A stretch of 59,824 nucleotides of DNA, taken from contig NZ_JAGFVM010000002.1 in assembly GCF_017599325.1 (NCBI RefSeq), positions 1 through 59,824 of the forward strand. Direction: 5' to 3'. Positions 16,995 through 26,736 of this stretch are shown here, piece by piece (the stretch's first letter is position 1; the number at the start of each line of letters is the position of its first letter). The notes beneath the pieces were generated by a model. It was not told the origin of the DNA and made no database searches. It saw only the letters and a program-made list of their open reading frames with translations. Origin of the DNA: Marinilactibacillus kalidii (GTDB taxonomy: Bacteria > Bacillota > Bacilli > Lactobacillales > Carnobacteriaceae_A). The translations under genes were made by a program, and so were the position numbers.

Positions 16995-19900
16995 TTAAAC
17001 AGCTAAAACTTGATTAATGTAAATCATATCTGATTCAAGACCATTTTTTTCTTTCAACTGTTGTACCGTTGTATTCATTTTCAAAGCAATAGCAGATAAC
17101 GTATCGCCACTGACAACTTTGTAAGTCTTAGAAGTTGATGGTTTAGCTTCTGTGACTGGCTTCGTTGAAGTGGTATTGATTGATAAAGTCTGTCCAACAA
17201 AGATCATATCACTAGATAGTTGATTCCATTCTTTGATTTGAGCCACGGTAGTATTATATTGTTTTGCAATCTTAAATAACGAATCACCTGAAGCGACAAC
17301 ATATTTACCAGATACCGTTTGCTGAGGTGATGGTTTAGGTTGTGACGGTGCGGAAACAATTGGTGTATTTTCTGCCAGAACAACCAGTCTTTGACCCACA
17401 TAAATAGTATCTGAATCTAAATTGTTAGCAGTTTTTAACTGACTAACTGTTGTACCATATTTCGCAGCTAGGCCAGATAAAGTGTCTCCTACGACAACAA
17501 CGATACGATTAGTCTGGTCATTTACAGGATTCGGTGCATTAACAACTGGTTTAGGGCTAGATTGAGCACCAGCAACACGCAATTTTTGTCCTACGAAGAT
17601 CTTATCTGAAGACAAGTTATTGTCTTTTTTCAACTGATCAACCGTCACGCTGTATTGACGAGCGATTCCACTAAGGGTATCTCCTGACACAACCGTGTAC
17701 TGACCGTTAGTTGTAGTCGGTTTAGTAACAACGGGCTTTGTAACAACTGGTGCTTGTGTCGCACTTTTACCATTAATTACTAATGTTTGATTCAAATAAA
17801 TCATATCTGAAGTCAAGTTATTAGCTGCTTTGATGGCAGAAACCGACGTGTTAAATCTTCTGGCAATTGAACTCAGTGTATCTCCTGAAACGACTTTATA
17901 ACTTGAAGTCGCCGATTCTTGCGGTTTAGAAGTATTTGAATTTCCAGGTTTCGGTGTTGTTGTTCCTTTTCCAGAAATAGTCAATTTTTGGTTAACAAAG
18001 ATTAAATCACTATTTAAATTATTCGCTGTTTTAATGGCTGCGACTGTTGTATTGAATTTTCTTGCAATACCAGAAAGTGTATCACCCGCAACGACTGAAT
18101 AACTAGAAGGTGCTGTCACTTGTGTGTTTCCATTATTGACTGGTGTAGATGTACTAGGTGCCTCACCAGAAAGTTTCAAGGTCTGATTCACGAAAATCAA
18201 ATCATTTGTTAAATTATTTAATGATTTGATTGAAGCTACTGACGTATTGAATCTTCTAGCGATAGATGTCAATGTATCACCTGAAACAACTGTATAACTA
18301 GACGCTGTTGATTGATTCGGTTTAGATGGTGTCGGTGTTGTTGACCCAGAACCACTCGTTGTACCTGATATTCTCAATGTTTGATTCGGATAAATCAAAT
18401 CACTTTTCAAGTTGTTTAGAGATTTAATCGCTGACACAGTAGTGTTGAATCTTCTTGCAATAGAAGAAAGCGTATCACCTGAAACGACTTTATAACTTGA
18501 TGTTGTTGCATTACCGGGATTACTTGGTTTAGGCGTTGTAGATCCTGAACCATTTGAAGTACCTGATACAACTAACTCTTGATTCACGAAAATCAGATCA
18601 CTCTTCAAATTATTTAAAGATTTAATCGCATTAACTGTTGTATTAAAACGACGGGCTATAGATGTTAATGTATCGCCACTCACGACTGTATAATTTGTAG
18701 TCACAGAATTATTCGTATCTGGTTTAGGTGTTACTGGAGCTGGTTTTGATGGCGTGTTTGAACCATTATTAGCTGCTCCACCTGGTATATTCAAAGTTTG
18801 ATTCACAAAAATCAAGTCACTCTTCAAGTTGTTGGCGGATTTGAGCGCAGCAACTGTTGTACCATATTTTCTAGCGATTGAAGTCAGTGTCTCTCCTCTA
18901 ACCACGGTATGTTTACTGTTTGTTGTATTACCAGAAGCAGGAGGCGTCACTGGAGTTGATGGCGCAGGTGTAGTTGAACCGCCATTACCTGTATCTACAG
19001 GACCAGAATAATTGCTATCAAAACGAGTCAAATCGTATAAGGCAATAATATTATTTAATTTATTCGCATAAGTTGGATCTGTTGCATATCTTCCTTGCAA
19101 CCAAGCAGTAGCATCTTTATAGGAATTCGTTCTTTCAACCCATGCTCCTGCATAGAATTCGTTGTTCCAGCTTGTACCGCTTCTGATTAGACGAGCATTA
19201 TCTTGAAGTGATTCAGCATAGCTAGGATATTTTTTGAAGTAATCTGTGATCGTGATCCAACCAGTACTTGCATAGTACTCTTTGGTACGCATCGCTACAG
19301 ATTGACCATTATAAGAACCTTTTATCCCAAACAAGTTGTGATTGGGTGGTGATGCTAGTGCACTTTTACCATAACCTGATTCTAAACTTGCTTGAGCAAT
19401 CATAACTGAAGCATAAATGCCATTTTCTTTGGCAATTTTCTGAGCATGACCCGCAATCTGGTTAATAAATTCAGAAGAGGTTTTAGCTTGGCTTAAATTA
19501 CCTGTGCTCGTATTCGAACCACTGTTAGATGAACTTACTGCACTAACCCCTGCTTGATTAATCGCAATTTGTTGTCCTACTTTAATAACGTTTGGATTTG
19601 AGATTTTATTTAAAGCAATAAGGTTTGCAACACTTGTATTGTAAGACTTCGCAATTTTATTTAGTGTATCCCCACTTTTAACGGTATGGACAATTGCTTT
19701 CGTTTCAGTTTTTGCCGTTTTGGGTGCTGGCTTGACTTCAGGTTTCGGTGTTGGTTTTGTTTCCACGGGTTTCGGTGCCGGTGTCGTTTCTACCGGCTTG
19801 GTTTCTACCGGTTTAGGCGTTGGTGTTTGTTCTTTTACTTCTTCTTCTTTTTCTTCGTCAGTAACTTCACTGACTGGTTGGACTTCTTCACCCGTATCTT

Positions 19901-20612
19901 CAGGAGCTTCTTCAACAGATTCCTCTGTGTCAGCCGCCTCTGTCACAGTATCTTCAGTAGGCGAAACTGTATTGGTCAGGTTCTTTTGTAAGAAAACAGG
20001 CGCTGTTTCTGTTTCTGTTTCTGTTTCTGTTTCTGTTTCTGTTTCTGTTTCTGTAGATTTTAAATCTTCTGTGACGACAACTTCAACTATGTTTTCAGAA
20101 TCTTCTTCCTCAATTGTTGTAGATTCTTCTGGTGTTTCAGTTTGGTCTGAAAGCGGCTCTTCTTGAGCGATGGTTTCATTACGCTCAGATTGTTCTAATT
20201 GAAAAGTAAGTAATGCTTCAAAAGCTATATTTAAGTCATCATACGATAATTCTTCAACATTTAATTGAGCAAGTAGATTTTCTCCACCAGCCATTTCAAT
20301 CATTCTAATGAGTTGCGCTTTAACAAATGCGAGTTCTTCAAGTTCTTCATTTGTAGGTGCTTCAACTTCTGAACCTTCAGATTCATCCAAAAAATCTTCT
20401 TGTTCTTTGACAGTTGTTTGCAATTCGTTATACTGATCATATAATGCTTGGATTTCTTCCGTGTTTAAGTCTACTTCTTCAGCTTGGACAGCTTCTCCAA
20501 ATCCGGATATAGCGACTACTCCAGCTAATATGCTTGAAGACATTGTCATTTTAAGTGAGCGATTCTTTGCTCGCTTTGTGTATAAAGCCAATAAGTCTTT
20601 CTGGTTTCTCAT
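16995..20612 (-). CDS. Secreted N-acetylglucosaminidase autolysin with 11 LysM modules
   Basis: Predicted peptidoglycan hydrolase of 1205 residues. A signal peptide (about 1-44, ending AVQAEE) is followed by a Glu/Thr-rich region with an uninterrupted Thr-Glu run and a Pro/Lys-rich linker. One LysM lies near residues 313-355. The catalytic FlgJ/AtlA-type glucosaminidase domain spans about 385-545, with the Glu-containing [19 protein letters not shown] and [12 protein letters not shown]. Ten further LysM modules fill the C-terminus, each beginning about [13 protein letters not shown]. LysM domains bind N-acetylglucosamine in the wall. AtlA of Enterococcus has the same layout with fewer repeats. 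Start ATG 20612 with AGGAG upstream. Monocistronic. Confidence 0.93.
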   Translation of the reverse strand: MRNQKDLLALYTKRAKNRSLKMTMSSSILAGVVAISGFGEAVQAEEVDLNTEEIQALYDQYNELQTTVKEQEDFLDESEGSEVEAPTNEELEELAFVKAQLIRMIEMAGGENLLAQLNVEELSYDDLNIAFEALLTFQLEQSERNETIAQEEPLSDQTETPEESTTIEEEDSENIVEVVVTEDLKSTETETETETETETETETAPVFLQKNLTNTVSPTEDTVTEAADTEESVEEAPEDTGEEVQPVSEVTDEEKEEEVKEQTPTPKPVETKPVETTPAPKPVETKPTPKPEVKPAPKTAKTETKAIVHTVKSGDTLNKIAKSYNTSVANLIALNKISNPNVIKVGQQIAINQAGVSAVSSSNSGSNTSTGNLSQAKTSSEFINQIAGHAQKIAKENGIYASVMIAQASLESGYGKSALASPPNHNLFGIKGSYNGQSVAMRTKEYYASTGWITITDYFKKYPSYAESLQDNARLIRSGTSWNNEFYAGAWVERTNSYKDATAWLQGRYATDPTYANKLNNIIALYDLTRFDSNYSGPVDTGNGGSTTPAPSTPVTPPASGNTTNSKHTVVRGETLTSIARKYGTTVAALKSANNLKSDLIFVNQTLNIPGGAANNGSNTPSKPAPVTPKPDTNNSVTTNYTVVSGDTLTSIARRFNTTVNAIKSLNNLKSDLIFVNQELVVSGTSNGSGSTTPKPSNPGNATTSSYKVVSGDTLSSIARRFNTTVSAIKSLNNLKSDLIYPNQTLRISGTTSGSGSTTPTPSKPNQSTASSYTVVSGDTLTSIARRFNTSVASIKSLNNLTNDLIFVNQTLKLSGEAPSTSTPVNNGNTQVTAPSSYSVVAGDTLSGIARKFNTTVAAIKTANNLNSDLIFVNQKLTISGKGTTTPKPGNSNTSKPQESATSSYKVVSGDTLSSIARRFNTSVSAIKAANNLTSDMIYLNQTLVINGKSATQAPVVTKPVVTKPTTTNGQYTVVSGDTLSGIARQYSVTVDQLKKDNNLSSDKIFVGQKLRVAGAQSSPKPVVNAPNPVNDQTNRIVVVVGDTLSGLAAKYGTTVSQLKTANNLDSDTIYVGQRLVVLAENTPIVSAPSQPKPSPQQTVSGKYVVASGDSLFKIAKQYNTTVAQIKEWNQLSSDMIFVGQTLSINTTSTKPVTEAKPSTSKTYKVVSGDTLSAIALKMNTTVQQLKEKNGLESDMIYINQVLAV
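17005..18910 (-). repeat. Ten tandem LysM-coding repeats
   Basis: Ten LysM units of about 43-45 codons, separated by 15-25-codon Ser/Thr/Pro/Asn linkers, repeat through the 3' part of the autolysin gene. Units 2 to 6 of the array (counting from the N-terminal side) are nearly identical over TSIARRFNT and [12 protein letters not shown], which suggests recent expansion by unequal recombination; the last three are more diverged. Confidence 0.9.
20005..20052 (-). repeat. In-frame hexanucleotide microsatellite, 8 copies (Thr-Glu run)
   Basis: Eight perfect copies of GTTTCT on the plus strand, that is AGAAAC on the coding strand, encode (Thr-Glu)8 in the wall-spanning linker of the autolysin. Because the unit is six bases, slippage changes linker length without a frameshift. 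Confidence 0.95.
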
Positions 20613-20892
20613 TTATTTAATTCTCCTCTCAAAAAAACAAACCCTTAAAAGTTTCTTTGTTCTCATATTATACAGTTAGTATTGGTCAAAAGGAACAGTC
20701 TAGTAATGATTTTTATTAAATGTCATATTGCTGTAACATAGAACAACGTTTGTAATTTTAAGAATGTTGTAATATTTTACAATTGCTCATATTCAATTAG
20801 AAATATTAACCTTTAACTAGGTATTCTGTGCAGTTTTAGTAACCACCAATAAAATAATTTATAAACATATAAATTATGAAAGGAAGTGTCAC
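20613..20892. other. AT-rich divergent intergenic region, autolysin / methyltransferase
   Basis: About 280 bases without a gene. A TATAAT-like -10 for the autolysin lies near 20668-20673 on the minus strand with a weak -35. A perfect palindrome TTGTAA-TATT-TTACAA lies at 20767-20782 and may be an operator. I see no clear -35/-10 pair for the methyltransferase. Confidence 0.4.
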
Positions 20893-21456
20893 ATTTTACA
20901 ATCCCCTCTGCGATTTTGTCATCAATTACTATCAAATTATATTTCAACTGGCGATAAAGTTATTGACGCTACAGTAGGAAATGGTCATGATACAATCAAA
21001 TTAGCTCAATTGGTTGGCCCTACAGGTCACGTTTATGGATTCGATATCCAACAATCAGCAATCGAAGAAACACAACAAAAGTTACTGTTAACTGGATTAA
21101 CGGAACAGGTCACACTTTTTCAGCAAGGTCATGAAACCATTCATACATCCGTTGATGAAAAATCCATCCAGGCAGTTATATTTAATCTAGGCTATTTACC
21201 TAAAAGCGATAAGTCTATTATTACACTTCCAGAAACAACCTTAGCAGCTATAGAACAAAGCTTAAACATATTGACCCCCGGTGGCATCATAACCATCATG
21301 GTCTATTACGGACATGCCGGTGGAGAGGATGAAAAAAATGCCGTAGAGCATTACCTAGAAACGCTATCCCAAGATTCTTACGCCATACTAAAATATGGTT
21401 TCATCAATCAAGTAAACACACCGCCTTTTCTCATTGCGATCGAAAAGAAAAAATAG
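20893..21456 (+). CDS. Class I SAM-dependent methyltransferase, YtqB/rRNA methylase family, apparent ATT start
   Basis: About 187 residues. Motif I DATVGNGHDT near residue 25-34 and motif II GFDIQQSAIE match the YtqB-like family; the biochemical target is not established from sequence. The frame is closed by TAG at 20818 and contains no ATG or GTG before the conserved core; the first TTG (21010) would delete SAM motif I. An AAAGGAAG Shine-Dalgarno (20879-20886) lies 6 nt before ATT at 20893, giving (M)LQSPLRFCHQLLS, which aligns with the usual start of the family. ATT initiation is therefore proposed; a sequencing error is the alternative. It shares a terminator with the nup genes. Confidence 0.8.
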   Translation: MLQSPLRFCHQLLSNYISTGDKVIDATVGNGHDTIKLAQLVGPTGHVYGFDIQQSAIEETQQKLLLTGLTEQVTLFQQGHETIHTSVDEKSIQAVIFNLGYLPKSDKSIITLPETTLAAIEQSLNILTPGGIITIMVYYGHAGGEDEKNAVEHYLETLSQDSYAILKYGFINQVNTPPFLIAIEKKK

Positions 21457-21457
21457 T

Positions 21458-21489
21458 AAAGACCATATCCTTCTCAGGATATGGTCTTT
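21458..21489. terminator. Bidirectional terminator between the methyltransferase and nupQ
   Basis: A perfect 14-bp stem (21458-21471 with 21476-21489) with a TCTC loop between convergent genes. Confidence 0.85.
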
Positions 21490-21496
21490 CGTGTTT

Positions 21497-22453
21497 CTAT
21501 TTCGTTTTAATATAAGTTTCGCCTAATCTTGCGGGTGCCTCGGAACGTCCGATGACGCCTACAAGCACGATGATCGTTAACAAGTAAGGCATGATCAAAA
21601 GCCAGATTGTTGGTATATCTTGGATGATTGGAATATAAGTTCCAATACGAGCTAAACTTTGTGCAAAACCAAAGAAAATCGCTGCGCCCATAACACCCAA
21701 CGGATTCCATTTACCAAAAATCATTGCAGCCATTGCAATGAACCCTTGACCAGCAATCGTTAAGATACCGAACTCATTAGAAATTGCCTGAGCTTGAATT
21801 GCTCCACCCATTCCGCCTAACAAACCAGAAATAAGTACACCAGAATATTTCATCATATAGACTTTGATTCCGAGTGTTTCTGCTGCATGAGGATGTTCTC
21901 CTACTGAACGTAATCTCAATCCAAATCTTGTTTTGAATAAAATAAACCATGAAAGGATTGCAACTATGATACCAAAGTAAGCAGGCCCAGAAGTATTTTC
22001 AAAGAAAATAGGTCCAATGACCGGAATTCGATCTAATAAGAAAATATTCGTTCTACCAAAAGACACTGGTAAAGGACCAGTTTGAGCAGCCCCAAACATT
22101 GCTCTTGTTAAAAAGACACCTAGCGCTGGAGCAGCTAAATTGATGACTGTCCCGGAAATAATATGATCTGCTCTTAAATTGATTGTTGCAACTGCATGAA
22201 TGATAGAAAACAGCACACCGATGAATCCACCAGCAAGCAAGCCCATCCATGGAGTCCAATCACCAAAAGCAGCAGCAAACTGAATATTGAATACAGCTGA
22301 CATAAATGCACCCATAACCATGATGCCCTCTAGACCGATATTTACTACACCACTACGTTCAGAGAAAGTACCGCCCAAGGCAGTTAAAATTAAAGGAGCA
22401 GCATATATTAACGAGCTCGAAACGATTAATTGAATAATACTTAAGGTGTTCAT
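21497..22453 (-). CDS. nupQ: Nucleoside ABC transporter permease 2 (NupQ/NupC-like)
   Basis: Inner-membrane permease of the BmpA-type nucleoside importer (Bacillus NupNOPQ, Lactococcus BmpA-NupABC). 318 residues with about eight to ten hydrophobic helices. The motifs GGTFSERSGVVNIGLEG near the N-terminus and LRLRSVGEHPHAAETLGI near residue 175-190 are typical of BPD_transp_2 permeases. Start ATG 22453 overlaps the nupP stop by four bases, so the two permeases are coupled. Confidence 0.92.
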   Translation of the reverse strand: MNTLSIIQLIVSSSLIYAAPLILTALGGTFSERSGVVNIGLEGIMVMGAFMSAVFNIQFAAAFGDWTPWMGLLAGGFIGVLFSIIHAVATINLRADHIISGTVINLAAPALGVFLTRAMFGAAQTGPLPVSFGRTNIFLLDRIPVIGPIFFENTSGPAYFGIIVAILSWFILFKTRFGLRLRSVGEHPHAAETLGIKVYMMKYSGVLISGLLGGMGGAIQAQAISNEFGILTIAGQGFIAMAAMIFGKWNPLGVMGAAIFFGFAQSLARIGTYIPIIQDIPTIWLLIMPYLLTIIVLVGVIGRSEAPARLGETYIKTK

Positions 22454-23547
22454 ACGTCTCCTCCTTGCGATGCTGAATTAGTTACTTCTTTTTTAGCAGC
22501 AATCTTATCTAAAAAATAGCGAATAATGTAGTTTGCTCCTACAAAAAAGATGATAGCCGCAATTACGATATTTGCCATTTCATCTGGCACACCCGCTTGA
22601 TTAGGCATAAATCCAGCACCGATATTCAATACACCAAATAAAATAGAAGAAAAGAATATCCCGATTGGATTACCAAGACCCAGTAGTGCTACCGCTATAC
22701 CGTTAAATCCGATATCTGGTAAGCCACCTTGTGTAAAGATATTACCGAACGTTCCAAGACCATGCACTGCACCACCTAAACCAGCTAAAGCACCACTTAA
22801 GAACATAGATAAAATAATATTCTTTTCAGCGCTCATTCCAGCATATCTTGATGCTGAAGCGTTCAATCCTACTGCTCTAATCTCAAATCCAGCAGTGGTT
22901 TTGGTCATGAAAACCCAGTATAAAATAACCACAATGATTGCAATGAAGAAGCCTACATTTAAACGAGAATTTTGAGTCAATGCTGATAACCATGCAAAGC
23001 CCATATTCGCATTTTCACCAACTCTTTCAGTTGAATTTCCAGATTCGGATAAGACATTTCTAATTAGATAATTTGTTATTTGAAGGGCTGTATAATTCAG
23101 CATGATACTGACGATTACTTCACTTGTACCAAAATAAGCTCTCAAAAATCCAGCTATCGAAGCCCATAATGCACCAATGATCAATCCAATAATCAAACTG
23201 AGTGTTACAAGTACAATTCTTGGTAAATCAGGAAAAGCTAGCGCAAACCAAACGGCACTGACCCATCCTGCTAATGCCTGACCAGCAATACCAATATTAA
23301 AGAAACCAGCTTGAAAGGCCAATGCAAATCCAAGACCAGTAAAGGTTAATGCAGTTGCTTGTCTTAAAGCTTCACCAATAAAATATGGACTTTGGAACAC
23401 ACTTACAATCATAGCTTGATAAGCGAGTATTGGATTATATCCAAATGCTAACATTAAAATTGCGCCGAAAATAAAACCAAATAATATGGACGTAAGCGGT
23501 ACTATTAAACCACTTAAAAAACTTTTATGTTGTCGAATCAACTGCAT
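22450..23547 (-). CDS. nupP: Nucleoside ABC transporter permease 1 (NupP/NupB-like)
   Basis: Partner permease of nupQ, about 365 residues, with hydrophobic helices throughout and the permease motifs FNIGIAGQALAGW and EIRAVGLNASASRYAGM. The frame is open to 23586, but a GGAG lies 5 nt before ATG 23547 (MQLIRQHKS), so that start is preferred. It overlaps the end of nupO by about 23 bp. Confidence 0.9.
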   Translation of the reverse strand: MQLIRQHKSFLSGLIVPLTSILFGFIFGAILMLAFGYNPILAYQAMIVSVFQSPYFIGEALRQATALTFTGLGFALAFQAGFFNIGIAGQALAGWVSAVWFALAFPDLPRIVLVTLSLIIGLIIGALWASIAGFLRAYFGTSEVIVSIMLNYTALQITNYLIRNVLSESGNSTERVGENANMGFAWLSALTQNSRLNVGFFIAIIVVILYWVFMTKTTAGFEIRAVGLNASASRYAGMSAEKNIILSMFLSGALAGLGGAVHGLGTFGNIFTQGGLPDIGFNGIAVALLGLGNPIGIFFSSILFGVLNIGAGFMPNQAGVPDEMANIVIAAIIFFVGANYIIRYFLDKIAAKKEVTNSASQGGDV

Positions 23548-25105
23548 CCTTCTCCTTTTCTTTGCCTTCGACTTGCTCTTTTGCATCGTTTAAAGATACA
23601 CCCGCCATTAATAATCCTAATTCAGATTCATTCGTATCTTTAGCATTAACGATTGCGATGATTTTGCCGTCGTACATCACTGCGATTCGATCTGAGACAT
23701 TCATGACTTCATCGAGTTCATAACTCATCAGTAAAACAGCTTTACCATTGTCTCTCAATTCAACTAGTCGACTATGGATATATTCGATAGCACCCACATC
23801 TAAACCACGAGTTGGCTGAGCAGCAATTAAAAGTGCAGGATCTCTATCAACTTCTCGAGCAATAATTGCTTTTTGTTGATTTCCCCCTGATAAAGACGCA
23901 GCAGTATGTTCTTCACTAGGTGTGCGAACGTCGAATTCTTCAATCAGTCTTTTAGCATGTACTTTGATTTCTTTATAGTTCAAAAAGCCATGATTACTAA
24001 ATGGTTTTTGGTAGTACGTTTGCAGTGCAATATTTTCTTCTAATGACATCGGCAGAACAAGGCCAAACTTCTGACGATCCTCAGGTATATGACCCAAACC
24101 AGATTCAGTAATCTTTCTAGGTTTAAGATTCGTTACATTTTTTCCAGCCAGTTCTATCGTTCCACTGGAAGACTTTGTCAATCCCGTCAAAGCTTGGATG
24201 AGCTCGGACTGCCCATTTCCATCTACTCCGGCAATTCCAAGTATCTCTCCAGCCTGTACTTCAAAACTGATACTTTTAACAGCATCAAATCCACGTGTTT
24301 CTTTGACCGTTAAATCTTTGACTTTTAACACAGTTCCTTTAGGGTTAGCTGGCTTTTTATCTACTTTAAATGATACTGTTCTACCTACCATCATATCTGC
24401 CAAGCCTTGTTGAGAAGTAGATGCTACATCTACCGTATCGATACTTTTCCCTCTACGAATAACTGTACATCTATTTGCAACTTGTTTGATTTCATCGAGT
24501 TTATGAGTAATAAGAATAATGGATTTACCTTCATTAATGAGTTTCATCATAATTCCCATTAACTCTTTAATCTCTTGCGGTGTCAATACCCCTGTAGGCT
24601 CATCAAATATTAGTATATCCGCACCACGGTATAATGTTTTTAAAATTTCAACCCGTTGTTGCATTCCTACACTTATATTTTCAATTCTAGCTGATGGGTC
24701 TACTTTCAATCCATATTGATCAGATAATGCTTGAATTTCTTTTTCTGCTTTCTTACGGTCAATATAACCAAATTTAGTTTTTTCTCTACCAAGCATGATG
24801 TTTTCAGCTACAGTAAATTTATCAACGAGCATGAAATGTTGATGGACCATTCCAATACCGAGCTCATTTGCTACATCTGGAGATGAAATTTTAACAGTTT
24901 TTCCATTTACTTTAATTTCTCCTGACGTTGGTTCTAATAAGCCAGAAAGAATGTTCATTAAAGTCGACTTACCCGCACCATTTTCACCTAAAAGAGCGTG
25001 TATTTCTCCTTTTCTCAAATCTAAATGAATATTGTCATTCGCTCTAAAATTTCCGAATTCTTTCGTGATTCCGACCATTTCAATGACATGTTCTAATTCA
25101 GACAA
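23525..25105 (-). CDS. nupO: Nucleoside ABC transporter ATP-binding protein (NupO/NupA-like)
   Basis: Double-ABC ATPase that powers the nucleoside importer, about 526 residues. First half: Walker A GENGAGKST near residue 38, signature-like SVGMQQR, Walker B ILIFDEP. Second half: a degenerate Walker A (GVDGNGQSE) and signature SLSGGNQQK. This layout is typical of ribose/nucleoside ABC2 ATPases. Start: an in-frame ATG at 25126 precedes an AAGGAGG that would then be coding. TTG at 25105 lies 7 nt after that Shine-Dalgarno and gives (M)SELEHVIEMVGITK, so TTG is chosen. Confidence 0.93.
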   Translation of the reverse strand: MSELEHVIEMVGITKEFGNFRANDNIHLDLRKGEIHALLGENGAGKSTLMNILSGLLEPTSGEIKVNGKTVKISSPDVANELGIGMVHQHFMLVDKFTVAENIMLGREKTKFGYIDRKKAEKEIQALSDQYGLKVDPSARIENISVGMQQRVEILKTLYRGADILIFDEPTGVLTPQEIKELMGIMMKLINEGKSIILITHKLDEIKQVANRCTVIRRGKSIDTVDVASTSQQGLADMMVGRTVSFKVDKKPANPKGTVLKVKDLTVKETRGFDAVKSISFEVQAGEILGIAGVDGNGQSELIQALTGLTKSSSGTIELAGKNVTNLKPRKITESGLGHIPEDRQKFGLVLPMSLEENIALQTYYQKPFSNHGFLNYKEIKVHAKRLIEEFDVRTPSEEHTAASLSGGNQQKAIIAREVDRDPALLIAAQPTRGLDVGAIEYIHSRLVELRDNGKAVLLMSYELDEVMNVSDRIAVMYDGKIIAIVNAKDTNESELGLLMAGVSLNDAKEQVEGKEKEKDAVDSTT

Positions 25106-25266
25106 AAGACGACCTCCTTGATTCATATTTTTTTATAAAGTTTATATGTTTCTCCTATTATCTTACATCATGAACGCGTATTCAAGTTCGTCTGGAAACA
25201 ATATGTGCTAAAACATAGTATTTCACAGAGATTGTGCTAAAAAATTCAAAAATACATAATGGCTCT

Positions 25267-25300
25267 AAAAAAGCGCCAGTCACCCGACTAGCGCTTTTTA
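25267..25300 (-). terminator. Terminator between nupN and nupO
   Basis: A GC-rich stem around AGCGC(T/C)AGTC arms with a four-base loop, followed by at least six T on the minus strand. It likely lets the binding protein be made in excess over the ATPase and permeases. Confidence 0.8.
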
Positions 25301-25340
25301 TTAAATTTACTTGTTAGAGCGATGACTCAAAGAATAAAGA

Positions 25341-26414
25341 CTATTCTGCTACTGGAGCTTCTGGAACCTCAATATCTCCATTGATGATTGCTTCTTGTGC
25401 TTCTTGCACAGCAGTCCAAGCTTCTTCAGACATGTTTCCTTCAGTAACGCCTACGCCATCTTCAGCCAATCCGTAAATCAAGTTTTCTCCACCTTGGAAT
25501 CCTTCGTCTTTCGTTTCGTTAGAAGCTATTTGAATCGCAGTACCTACACCTTTAAGTGAAGATGTTAATGTTAAGTTTCCGCCATCGTACTCGCCCAACT
25601 CTTCTTGGTCACGGTCAACACCAATTACCCATAATTCTGTTTCAGAGCCAGATTCCATACGGTCGGTAGCTTCTGTAAATACACCGTTTCCTACTGCACC
25701 TGAAGCGTGGTAGATAATATCTGCGCCTGCAGAGTACATACCTGCTGCAATTTGTTGACCAATCGCTGCATCAGAGAAAGACTCAGCATACTGAACATCT
25801 ACTTCAATTGAAGGATCCACTGACTTAACGCCTTCTACGAATCCAGCTTCGAATTTATCAATAACTGGTCCAGCAATTCCGCCGATAAAGCCAACTTTGT
25901 TTGTTTGAGTAGAATGTGCAGCTGCAACACCTACTAGATATGCGGCTTCGTTATCACGGAAGTTTAATGAAACAACATTATCTTCCTCTACTACTGAATC
26001 AACAATCCCAAAATGTTGGTCAGGGTTAGCTGTTGCTACGTCTTTTACAGCATCAGTTAATTGGAATCCAACACCATATATAATATCGAATCCAGCTTGA
26101 ACGGCTTGATTTAAGTTAGGTACAAATTCTTGAGGATCATTTGATTGGAAATAAGCTACAGCGTCGTCACTATAACCATTATCTTCTGCCCATACTTGCA
26201 TACCTTCCCAAGCTGATTGGTTAAATGAACGGTCATCTACTCCACCCTCATCTGTTACCATTCCTAGAGTGAAATCTGCTGTTTCTGTAGTATCTGCGCT
26301 GTCGTTATCGTCAGTACCTGTTGAACCTGTATCGCTTGCGTCTTGTCCTTGGCAAGCTGCTAATAGCATAGCAGATGCTCCAATTGCAAAAAGATTTCTT
26401 AATTTAGTAGTCAT
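25341..26414 (-). CDS. nupN: BMP-family nucleoside-binding lipoprotein
   Basis: Substrate-binding lipoprotein of the adjacent ABC importer (BmpA/NupN family, purine and pyrimidine nucleosides). 357 residues. Lipobox LLAACQG near residue 17-22, then an acidic Ser/Thr/Asp linker. The core motifs are VDDRSFNQSAWEGMQ, NFRDNEAAYLVG, GFIGGIAGPVIDKFEAGF and IIYHASGAVGNGVF. Start ATG 26414 with a GGAGG upstream. First gene of the minus-strand nup cluster, separated from nupO by a terminator. Confidence 0.94.
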   Translation of the reverse strand: MTTKLRNLFAIGASAMLLAACQGQDASDTGSTGTDDNDSADTTETADFTLGMVTDEGGVDDRSFNQSAWEGMQVWAEDNGYSDDAVAYFQSNDPQEFVPNLNQAVQAGFDIIYGVGFQLTDAVKDVATANPDQHFGIVDSVVEEDNVVSLNFRDNEAAYLVGVAAAHSTQTNKVGFIGGIAGPVIDKFEAGFVEGVKSVDPSIEVDVQYAESFSDAAIGQQIAAGMYSAGADIIYHASGAVGNGVFTEATDRMESGSETELWVIGVDRDQEELGEYDGGNLTLTSSLKGVGTAIQIASNETKDEGFQGGENLIYGLAEDGVGVTEGNMSEEAWTAVQEAQEAIINGDIEVPEAPVAE

Positions 26415-26674
26415 TACGAAATTCCTCCAATTAAAGTATGTGTAGAGCTGCTCCTGAATCAGTATTTAACAGACTGTGCTTAATCCACCAAATTCATTCC
26501 ACAATTCTTTTATTTTTTATCTCGAACTAATAGTAACATTTCTGTAAAGAAAAATAAACCCTAAATACGATTAATCATTGTATATTTTATTCAGATCGTT
26601 CACATGAAACCGCTATATACCCGTACATTCTAATTTTGGTATCGGATTTATTCCTAAATCATCTACTCTTGCAT
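26415..26674 (-). other. Upstream region of nupN
   Basis: About 260 bases with no gene. A weak promoter is possible (minus-strand TTTATT, 17-bp spacer, TACTAT, about 26525-26555). I looked for a purine riboswitch and did not see its conserved loops. Confidence 0.35.
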
Positions 26675-26715
26675 AAAAAAAGAATCCACTAGTTCGTCAT
26701 TCCTAGCGGATTCTT
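26675..26715 (-). terminator. ftsK terminator
   Basis: Arms 26680-26692 and 26703-26715 form a 13-bp stem with a G-U, followed on the minus strand by a T tract. Confidence 0.85.
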
Positions 26716-26736
26716 TACAGTATATTTACATTATTA

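Noticed and set aside
17005-18910. CRISPR-like repeat array
   Set aside because: The periodic repeats are LysM codons in one long reading frame with variable, coding linkers, not short identical repeats with spacers.
19720-20166. Plus-strand ORF with long Ser-Val repeats
   Set aside because: It is the antisense shadow of the Thr/Glu-rich region and hexamer repeat of the autolysin gene and has no ribosome-binding site.
26415-26640. Purine riboswitch upstream of nupN
   Set aside because: The loop sequences of the purine aptamer are not present; the region is plain AT-rich sequence.
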